NCBI GenBank assembly: GCA_028285525.1
Contig: JANQOZ010000037.1
Coordinates: forward strand, 1-64,000
DNA: 64,000 bases
Direction: 5' to 3'
Origin: Lysobacterales bacterium
GTDB taxonomy: Bacteria; Pseudomonadota; Gammaproteobacteria; Xanthomonadales; SZUA-38
Shown piece after piece: positions 44,609-52,800 of this stretch. Position 1 is the stretch's first letter; each line of letters begins with the position of its first letter. The notes below the pieces were generated by a model. The model was given only the letters and a program-made list of their open reading frames with translations. It searched no databases and was not told the DNA's origin. A program made the position numbers and the translations under genes.

Positions 44609-46156
44609 CTAGTCCGCAGCTTGGCCCGCCGCTTGGTGTATCAGCTGCACCGTTGCCAGCGTGTCGGCCTCCTGCGGCGTTTTGTCTTTGCGGTAGCGTT
44701 TGACGCGGGCGAAGCGTAGCGCCATGCCGGCGGGATACTGCGGGCTCGTCTGTACGTCGCTGAACGCAATTTCCACCACCAGTTCCGGCTTGACGAACAC
44801 CACGTGACCCTCAGCGTGGGTCTGGAGGGTCAGCAGCCGCTCCGTCTGCCAGGCGAGCAGACGATCCGTAAGCCCCTTGAAGGTCTTGCCCAGCATGACA
44901 AAGTCACCGGATTCGTCGTCGCGGGCGCCGAGGTGCAGGTTCGAAAGCTTGCCCTTGCGGCGGCCGCTGCCCCATTCAGCGGCCAGCACAACGAGATCGA
45001 GCGTGTGGGCCTGCTTGATCTTGAGCCAGTCAGCGCCGCGGCTGCCTGCCATGTAGGGCGCCGTCAGCGACTTCGCCATCACGCCCTCATGGCCAGCGGT
45101 GAGCGCGTCGGTGAGAAAACGTGTCGCCTCCTCGGCGTTTGAGCTGATCAGCCGATTAACCCGCAGGGAGGCGGGCAGCGCGTCCTCCATCGCCTTGATA
45201 CGTTGGCTCAAGGGTTCGTCGAGCAGTGAATCACCGTTGAGCATGAGGCAGTCAAATACAAACAGCCGCAGCGGAATTTTTTCGGTCATCTCCGCCACGT
45301 TGAGACGCCGGCCAAAGCGCCGCATCGTCACCTGGAACGGCAGCGGCCTGCCGTCGTCTCGCAGCGCGAGAACCTCGCCGTCGAAAATCCCCGACTCGAG
45401 CGGCAGGTCAGCCACCATCGCGGCGATCTCCGGGAGCGACTCGGTCACCGGATTGAGCTGGCGGCTGTAGAACTCGACGTGGGAGCCGTCTCGGTGAATC
45501 TGCACCCGGGCTCCGTCCAGCTTGGTCTCCAGCGCAGCCTCCCCAAGTGCGTCCAGAGCGCCCGGCATGTCGTCCGCCGGCTGCGCGAGCATCGGCTTCA
45601 CAGGTTTGAACAGCTCCAGCTGAAACTGCTCCAGCCCCGCCAGCCCGTCCGTCCAGGCGGCCACCGCCACCGGCGCGGGGTCACCGGCCAGCATGACCGC
45701 CCGTCGCAGGTCATCAGCGGGAAGTTCGGTCGCGTCGGCCAGCGCTTCGATCAGCACCCCTTCCAGGGCGCCCTGACGGAGCTCTCCCAGGACGAGCCGG
45801 CTGACAAAACGACCCTCGTCTTCGCTCAACCGGGCATAAAGCTGCGTGAGCGTTTCCTGCCGCGCCTTGCCCGAGCCGGCACCCCTGGTGGCGGCGATCG
45901 TGTTGAAGATCTGATCGAGTTCCAGCAGCTCAACGCTCGACGGCTCCGACCCCTGGCCGGGAGAAAGCTTGCTGATCAGCGCCGGCCCGAGACCAATTTT
46001 TCCCTGGGGCAGGGTGCCGCTCAGGTAGTTCACCACCAGCGCTCGCTCCTCGGGCAGGGCGGCGTTCAGGCAGGCCGCCAGGCGCTCACGCTTCTTCAGA
46101 CGGCTGCGGGTCGCGGCCACCTCGCCGGAGGCGGCGACCAGTTCGCTCAGCAGCAC
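44609..46156 (-). CDS. ATP-dependent DNA ligase
   Basis: 515 residues, of the type related to archaeal/eukaryal ligase I. The N-terminal DNA-binding domain (about 1-185) is helical. The adenylation domain has K212 in ETKLDGARVQIH (motif I). Further motifs are FDGEVLALRD (motif III region), GHEGVMAKSL (motif IV) and ADWLKIKQAHTLDLVVLAAEWGSGRRKGKLSNLHLGA (motif V and the start of the OB domain). In many bacteria such ligases occur near Lhr-type helicases and exonucleases in a repair island, and here lhr and nei are nearby. It starts 39 bases after the mcr stop, with no terminator seen. Confidence 0.93.
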   Translation of the reverse strand: MLLSELVAASGEVAATRSRLKKRERLAACLNAALPEERALVVNYLSGTLPQGKIGLGPALISKLSPGQGSEPSSVELLELDQIFNTIAATRGAGSGKARQETLTQLYARLSEDEGRFVSRLVLGELRQGALEGVLIEALADATELPADDLRRAVMLAGDPAPVAVAAWTDGLAGLEQFQLELFKPVKPMLAQPADDMPGALDALGEAALETKLDGARVQIHRDGSHVEFYSRQLNPVTESLPEIAAMVADLPLESGIFDGEVLALRDDGRPLPFQVTMRRFGRRLNVAEMTEKIPLRLFVFDCLMLNGDSLLDEPLSQRIKAMEDALPASLRVNRLISSNAEEATRFLTDALTAGHEGVMAKSLTAPYMAGSRGADWLKIKQAHTLDLVVLAAEWGSGRRKGKLSNLHLGARDDESGDFVMLGKTFKGLTDRLLAWQTERLLTLQTHAEGHVVFVKPELVVEIAFSDVQTSPQYPAGMALRFARVKRYRKDKTPQEADTLATVQLIHQAAGQAAD

Positions 46157-46195
46157 CGATTCAGCAATCCGTGGTGAATGTGACGCTGGTCCACA

Positions 46196-49100
46196 TCAGA
46201 CGGTGACGGCGTTGCCGCGGAAAATCCGCGCCAGGTAGCGGCTGTCTCTTGGCCGTGGGGCGGGGACCGAGCACTGCAGAACCGCCGCCACAAGTCTGCG
46301 CATTTCCTCGTTCAGCTCCTGATCGTTGCTGGGCTCCTCCGCGCGGGCTCGTCGGGTCAGCTGAACCTGGTTGATCGCCGGGGCGGTCGGCAGTCTCTCT
46401 CCCTCAACCCCCAGCGTTACGGTAAAGGCGTGCAGTGAGTTTTTGGCAAACAGCGCCAGCGCAAACTCTTCCCGGGTGGAGGCACGGGAGGTGCCCGAAG
46501 TCACCAGCACGATCTGGCAACCCTCGATGAGCGCTGCCTTCTTGGCAGCCCGGAAGTGGTGGGTGAGATGGTTTTCCACCACGCCGGCAAACTCTTCGGT
46601 TGTCAGCACCCGATCCCAGCTCCGGCCCGCGTCGGCGGCCAGGGGTTTGAGCGGCATACGCACGAAGGGCGTGCTGACCACAACGTCGATCCGCCCCATG
46701 GCCGCACGCGCTTCGTCCATCGCCTGCTCGATGCCGTCGGTGACCGGTTTGACCGTCAGCTTGATGCCTTCAAGTTTGGCCAGCCTCGCGGTCAGGGTAG
46801 TGGCGGTGTCTTCGCTGCTGACCAGCAGCGTGAGGGCGGCGATCTTGTGCTCCGCGAATCCTTCGACAATCGCCTGCAGCTCCTCCCGCATGGTGTCGCC
46901 GATCAGCACCACCATTTTGCCGTTGAGCTGGGCCAGGTCTTCCTTGCCTGGGTGGAGCATCATTTCGCCTTCGGTGACGGAGCGATCAAACTTCAGGCCG
47001 CCCGACGGGTGAAAGGTCTCACCGCTGACAATCTGATCGGCGAGGCTGAACACCGTGGAAACCGCCACCTGCTCATCGGTGGGCATCTGGTGCAGGTGGA
47101 GACGGTTGATGATGCCCGCTTCGATCTTCTGGGCCGCTCGCTCGATGTCGCCAGGTGCGAAGAAATCACCTTCCGGTGCGTCGAAGGCGTCGAGGAAACG
47201 GGTGCTGTCCGCAGGGCTGATTTGTCCTCCTGCCTCAAGACGTCGGCACAGCTTCTCGGCCAGCGGTACGCTCAGCAGGAAATCCGACGCGTTGGCAACC
47301 GCCGGTCCCTCCGAGGCCTGCGCGATCAGCGTGGCCAGTGCACGCGGCGCGTCGGCCCACTCGCTCAGCTGATCCAGCCGGTTGGCCGCGAGGTGCTGGA
47401 GGCAGTCTCCCAGCGTGTCGGCCGAGGCCGTCAGCAGTGCGCCGTATACCTTGTTGAGCCGGATGTTCTCCAGGATCAGCCGGCCGCGGCGGGAGAAGAG
47501 GCCGGGCGCGCCGCCCAGGCCGCGCAAACGGGCGCCGTCCACCGGGCCGGGCGCCATGGCGTTGATCTGGATTTCCGGCCCCAGATGCCGGGACAGGATT
47601 TCCGCCAGCACTCGCTGACCCGCCTTTGAGACGGAGTAGTCGGCGCGGTTTGGATAGGCAACGGCGAGGTACTTTTCGCCGCCGAAGTAGCTCGAGACGT
47701 TGAGGATGTTGCCGCTGCCGTGGTTCTTCATCGTCGGCGCGAACATCCGGATCAGCGCGTAGTTGCTGATCAGATTGGCCTCCATGGTGCGGTTCCAGTC
47801 GTCGAGGCCCATGTCGACAACCATCTCCTCTGCGCCCGAGATGCCGGCGTTGTTGATGAGAAAGTCCACGTTGCCGAACAGCGTCATGGCGTGCTCGAAC
47901 AGCTTTTCCAGCGCGGCGGCGTCACCGACGTCAATATCGGGCAGGATGAAGACCCGGTTTTCGGGGTCGCCGTAGCCCGACAGGCGCAGCTCCTCGACGA
48001 TGCTGTCCCGGGCGCCGGCCAGCTTTTCTTCGCTGCGCGCGCTCAGCAGCACCCGGGCGCCGGCCAGGGCCAGGAAACGCCCAAGCTGCAGGCCTATGCC
48101 TAAGCTGCCGCCGGTGATCACGGCGCTCTTGCCGCGGTGCAGGCCGGGCAGCACGCGCTGGATCGACATGGGCATGGACGACTTGCCGGTCGCCCGCTGG
48201 ATGGACTTGGGCAGCCACAGGTTGATGGCGTCCATCTTCCGCACGCGGTTGTTCAGCGTCACGCACCAGTCGGCCGCAAACGCCACGTTGTCCGGCTCGC
48301 TGTTGTCGAACCTCACCAGCTGATTCGGGTTCAGGGCAAACGGTCGCGTGCCGGCCTTGAGCTGATGCTCGGATTCCAGGCGCCAGACGCGGATCAGCGC
48401 CTCGATAGCGGCCCGGCTGACGTCGTTCAGCAGATTGCCTCGGCCGTCATCGGGGTTGGTGACAAAGGTCACCGCCGGTGCCGCCTGCTGCTTGGGCCAG
48501 GAAGCCAGGCGCTCGCTGAGCGCCGCAGCAAAGGCCACCGGCGCCGCCAGCTCGCGCTCGATAAAGGCCTCCACGTCGCGGTCGTCCGCGCTGGCCAGGG
48601 CATGGCCGTGATCGCCGTTGGCGGTCGCCGGGAGATAGATGACGCCGTCGAGCTTCTCAAACTGGTCGCCGATCAATTCGAAGACGCGCTCCAGCGACTC
48701 GGGCCGAAGCGGATTGAGGTGCTGCAGCTGAACCCAGCGGTCCTCGCCGTTCGCCAGCTGGGCCCGCGCCTGACCGACGGCGTCCAGCGACCGGAAACCG
48801 ATCACCACCTGGGCCCCGTGATTGCGGTTGCGCCGGGCGAAGTTCAGCGCGTCGTCCACATCGCTGCCGCCGACGATGAGAATCACCCGGTGGCGAAGGT
48901 CAACCAGCCGGCTGTCCGGCCAGGACACCAGCTTGAACCGGCTCTGAGCCGGTACCTGCATGCCGTGCGTGACCTCCAGCGCGTGGCCGGACAGGCCACT
49001 GGATTCCTCGCTGGCCAGCCAGGTGATGGTATCGGCGACGTTGGTAGGAGTGGGGTACCGAAAGTCGAGCTGTCCTTCTTCATCCGCCTTCTTGACTGTC

Positions 49101-49819
49101 ATCAGCCCACGGAAGTGCTCTGACGTGCTGCCGGACTCGAGCTGCTGCAGCTCATCCATGGCGGCAAAAACGGTGTCGATCCGCTCTGATTTGATAGGCC
49201 CGGGGAAGACCGTGTTGACCCTGATGGCCTGCCGGCTCGGTCCAAGCTCCCGGGCGAGACCCAGCGACAGCGCGTTCAGCGCCGACTTGGGAACGACGTA
49301 GGGAATCCGGCCGAAGTAGGGCGTCCGGGAAAAGATGGTCGATACGTTGATCACCGACGCGCCGACCGACAGCCGCGGCAGGGCGGCCCGGGTCATGTTC
49401 CACGGACCACCGAGCAGGTTCATGCAGGCCTCGAAGAGCGTTTCCGCATCGCCCGCCCGGTGCTTCTGGTCGTCGCTGAACGGAATGTCTTCCAGCGTCT
49501 GTTTCGGACCCGCGCCGCCGGCGTTGTTGATCAGAACATCAACGTCGCCAAAGTGATCGGTGGCGGCGGCGACAACAGCCTCGCAGTCGGCGGGCACGGC
49601 GCAGTCGCCTGCAGCGCAGAGGATGCTGGAGGCCTCAAAACCCTCCTCAACCAGCTGCTCCGCCAGCTCAACAAGCTTCTGTTCGGTGCGCCCGTTCAGC
49701 ACCACCCTGGCCCCCTCGCGGAGCAGGTGGCGCGTGATGTGAGAGCCGATGTTGCCGGCTGCTCCTGTCAGAATGATGTGGCGGCCGGCGAGCCGGCCCT
49801 TGCTGGTTGATTCGCTCAT
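46196..49819 (-). CDS. mcr: Bifunctional malonyl-CoA reductase (3-hydroxypropionate pathway)
   Basis: 1207 residues; the Chloroflexus enzyme has about 1220. It reduces malonyl-CoA via malonate semialdehyde to 3-hydroxypropionate with two NADPH. The N-terminal SDR module (aldehyde reduction) has TGAAGNIG (18-25), S160 and Y174-x3-K178. The middle SDR-like module (about 310-520) lacks an active site. The C-terminal module (acyl-CoA reduction) has TGGSLGIG (569-576), NNAGISGAEEMV (657-668), S709-S710 and Y728-x3-K732 in PNRADYSVSKAGQR, a hallmark of the family. Later hallmarks are VSGETFHPSGGLKF and a C-terminus LTRRARAEEP to IFRGNAVTV, almost as in Chloroflexus. The ATG overlaps the pcs stop (ATGA). 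Confidence 0.97.
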   Translation of the reverse strand: MSESTSKGRLAGRHIILTGAAGNIGSHITRHLLREGARVVLNGRTEQKLVELAEQLVEEGFEASSILCAAGDCAVPADCEAVVAAATDHFGDVDVLINNAGGAGPKQTLEDIPFSDDQKHRAGDAETLFEACMNLLGGPWNMTRAALPRLSVGASVINVSTIFSRTPYFGRIPYVVPKSALNALSLGLARELGPSRQAIRVNTVFPGPIKSERIDTVFAAMDELQQLESGSTSEHFRGLMTVKKADEEGQLDFRYPTPTNVADTITWLASEESSGLSGHALEVTHGMQVPAQSRFKLVSWPDSRLVDLRHRVILIVGGSDVDDALNFARRNRNHGAQVVIGFRSLDAVGQARAQLANGEDRWVQLQHLNPLRPESLERVFELIGDQFEKLDGVIYLPATANGDHGHALASADDRDVEAFIERELAAPVAFAAALSERLASWPKQQAAPAVTFVTNPDDGRGNLLNDVSRAAIEALIRVWRLESEHQLKAGTRPFALNPNQLVRFDNSEPDNVAFAADWCVTLNNRVRKMDAINLWLPKSIQRATGKSSMPMSIQRVLPGLHRGKSAVITGGSLGIGLQLGRFLALAGARVLLSARSEEKLAGARDSIVEELRLSGYGDPENRVFILPDIDVGDAAALEKLFEHAMTLFGNVDFLINNAGISGAEEMVVDMGLDDWNRTMEANLISNYALIRMFAPTMKNHGSGNILNVSSYFGGEKYLAVAYPNRADYSVSKAGQRVLAEILSRHLGPEIQINAMAPGPVDGARLRGLGGAPGLFSRRGRLILENIRLNKVYGALLTASADTLGDCLQHLAANRLDQLSEWADAPRALATLIAQASEGPAVANASDFLLSVPLAEKLCRRLEAGGQISPADSTRFLDAFDAPEGDFFAPGDIERAAQKIEAGIINRLHLHQMPTDEQVAVSTVFSLADQIVSGETFHPSGGLKFDRSVTEGEMMLHPGKEDLAQLNGKMVVLIGDTMREELQAIVEGFAEHKIAALTLLVSSEDTATTLTARLAKLEGIKLTVKPVTDGIEQAMDEARAAMGRIDVVVSTPFVRMPLKPLAADAGRSWDRVLTTEEFAGVVENHLTHHFRAAKKAALIEGCQIVLVTSGTSRASTREEFALALFAKNSLHAFTVTLGVEGERLPTAPAINQVQLTRRARAEEPSNDQELNEEMRRLVAAVLQCSVPAPRPRDSRYLARIFRGNAVTV

Positions 49820-52800
49820 CGGAGAGTCCCTGCTGATCCCGTGTCCACCTGTTCGAAGTCTTCGCCTCGGGCCTGGGCCTCAGCGATAGCCCACGCGCGG
49901 TAGAGTTCGTCGCGGGTCTTGAGTCCCATGCGGGGCAGCGCGTGGAGTGCCACATAAGTTGCGCCCTCGTGGCGGTTTTCCCACATCGCCTGGTGTGCCG
50001 CCGCCACCTCGTCGAAGGTCACCGGCACCGGCTCGACCACGTCGATCATGCCGGCCGCGATACGTTCCTGAACCTCACTGAACTCCCGGGCCGTGTTGAG
50101 GTGTGTGCCGCGGATTTCGGCGGTCGGCATGAGAATGCGGCGCTGTCGCATCCAGACCTGCGGTGCGTAGAAGCTCAGCCGTCGGCCACTTAAGTCTTCG
50201 CTGTACACCACCTTGCCCGTGTTGGGTTTGACCAGCGAGGTTGACAGCGCCAGGGAGTCGCGACCCCGACGCTCGAAGACCACATCCGGCAGTCCGCGCC
50301 GGTCCATCGTGTTGCGCAGCAGAGGGCCAATCGCTGACCCGATGGGCTTCAGAGTTCGATCCGAGAAGCGTCGCACCGCTTCCTTGAAGCTGGGCGACTC
50401 GGTAAACGGATCGGGCATCGGCGCGAGCGGCCCGGGCGGATCAAATTCGTCGCCGAGCCGGCGCTGAATCTGCTCGACGCTGACCACGCCGGTGAGCTGT
50501 GACCCGAAGCCCAGCGAGGTGACAAACTCCCGCTGCTCGATCGTATCGGCCAGCACCGCCACCCGGGCGCCGATGGCACAGCCGGCCTCGATCGCCTCGA
50601 TGCCAACCGGATCCACCACGCCGTCTTCCGCGCCGGGACCGTAGATCACCAGCAGCGACTGGCCGGCCCGCAGCCGGGCGCGGCGCAGCGTTTGCGGAAC
50701 CTCCTCCTGTCCGCTTTTGCCCATAAACGAAAAGCGGTAACCGGTGGAAGCGCCAAAGAAGGTCAGAACGCCCCCGCTGCCCAAAAGCTGAAAGGAGCGG
50801 CCGAAGGCTCGTTCGCCGGCATGGGAGACCACAAAATCCAGCGGGCCGCCCACCTGGCTGTGGGCTTCGTTCACGAAAGTCTCGCCAGCCTGCTCCCAGG
50901 CGTCCCACTCATCCGGCTCATCGGGCACAGGCGTAAAGATTGCGGCCCAGCGAGGGTCCTTGCGATTGATCGCCACGCCGCCGAGTGACTCGACCCGGGA
51001 CGCCCGATCGTCTGAGGACACCATCCCCAGCACGCTCAGGCCGCTGCTGCGAGCGCTGCGCAGGCACTCAAGACCCGTGCCGGTTGAGGCGCCCTCAACA
51101 AACAGCCGCGCGCCTGCGTGAATGTCTAACGTGTGGTAAAGCGCGCGGTGAATGGTGCCCTGGGTGAGGCCGTACGCGCCGGCCTGCTCGATCGTCAACC
51201 CGGGGAGCTTCGCGTGAAGCTGAGGACCCTGCACCACGAGAAACTGCGCGTGGCTGCCGTCGTTGCGCTCGTAGCCCTGGATGCGGAAGTCAGCCGCCAT
51301 CGGGTCCAGACCTTGATCGGGCGACAGCAGCTCGCTCTGGCCGGAGTAGATGGTGACAAGCTGCCCGACCGAAAGCCGACCCTCCCGAGCCAGCTCAGCG
51401 CCGAGCTGGGCAATGATCGCCACGCCACCCGAACCGGTGACCTGCACGTCGACGTCGCGGGCATCAAACGGCGACACCGGGATGCCCGTGATGGCCCAGA
51501 TATCGTTGAAATTCAGCTCCGAGGCCAGCACGTAAACCAGCGCATCGTTGGGACCAGGCTCCGGCGTATCGAAGACCAGCAGGCGTTCTGCCTCTACCGG
51601 GTCGCCGTGATCTGGCGCCCCATCCTCGGGCCGTTTGATCACGCCCAGGCCGTATTGATAGGGCGGAACCGAAGTCACACCAGGGAAAAAGCTGGCCCCC
51701 AGGGGCAGCAGCTTGCCCGCTTCCTCAAGCTGCCGGCGGGTCGCTTCGTCAGCGTCAGGCGGCACCGCGGCCTCGCGAACTGGCAGCGGCCTGCTGCGTC
51801 GCTCCAGAAATGCCCGGATGCCGATCGGGCCCGCGGCCGGATCGCAAACGCCGTCGGCGAACAGGCCTGCCTCGGTCTTAAGGCCCGCGGCCTGGCCCTG
51901 GGCCGCCCCCACCGAGGTGGCCTCAAGGATTCGTTCGACGGCGCTGCCGCGATCGCCGGCGCGGGCCTGCGCCACCACCTGCTTCAGGTGGCCCGACTCA
52001 AGCCAGGCCGGATCGAAGGGCAGGGGCCTTTCCCGGTCCTTGAGCTGCTGCTCGCGTGCCGCCGCTACCGCCACCAGCGGTCCCTCACCCCGAATGAGTT
52101 CTCGAACCCGGTCGACGGCCGTCTGAACCACCCCCGTGGTGCCCGACTGCTCATCCGCCAGGCCGAGCGCCAGAGCGCGCTCGACGTCCACCGAGCGCCC
52201 GCTGATCATCATGTCGAGCGCTACCCGAATGCCTGCTTCGCCCTGGCGCTCGTGGAGCTTGCGGGTCAGCCGCTGAGTGCCGCCGTAGCCGGGCAGCAGG
52301 TTCAGATTGATTTCCGGCTGACCAAACACCGCGCGCGGATCGGCCACCACGTAACTGCACGCCAGCACCAGCTCATTGCCGCCGCCCAGCGCGGGGCCGT
52401 TCACCGCCGCGATGACCGGAACGGGCAGGTTTTCCAATGCCGAGAAGGCGGTGTGCGCCGCGTTGGCGGGCGTTTGCGCGCTCTCGCGGTCGCCCGCTTC
52501 ACCCACTTCGAGTAGCTCCTTCACGTCAGCACCGGCCACAAAGGCGTTGCCGGCGCCGGTCACTACCACGGCCGCAACGCCAGACTGTTCCTTCAGGTGC
52601 TGGAGCACCGTGTTGAGCTCGTCGAGCGCACGCTCGTTCAGCGAGTTGACGGGCGGATGGCTGATCGTCAGAACCACAACGCTGGCGCTGTCGGTGAGCT
52701 GGTGCGTTTCAACCCGCAGGTAGCGATAGGTCTGGACAATCTGCCTCGCGTCGGCCAGCCGGCCGAACGCGCGCCACTGGGCGACAGTCTCGGCGATCTC

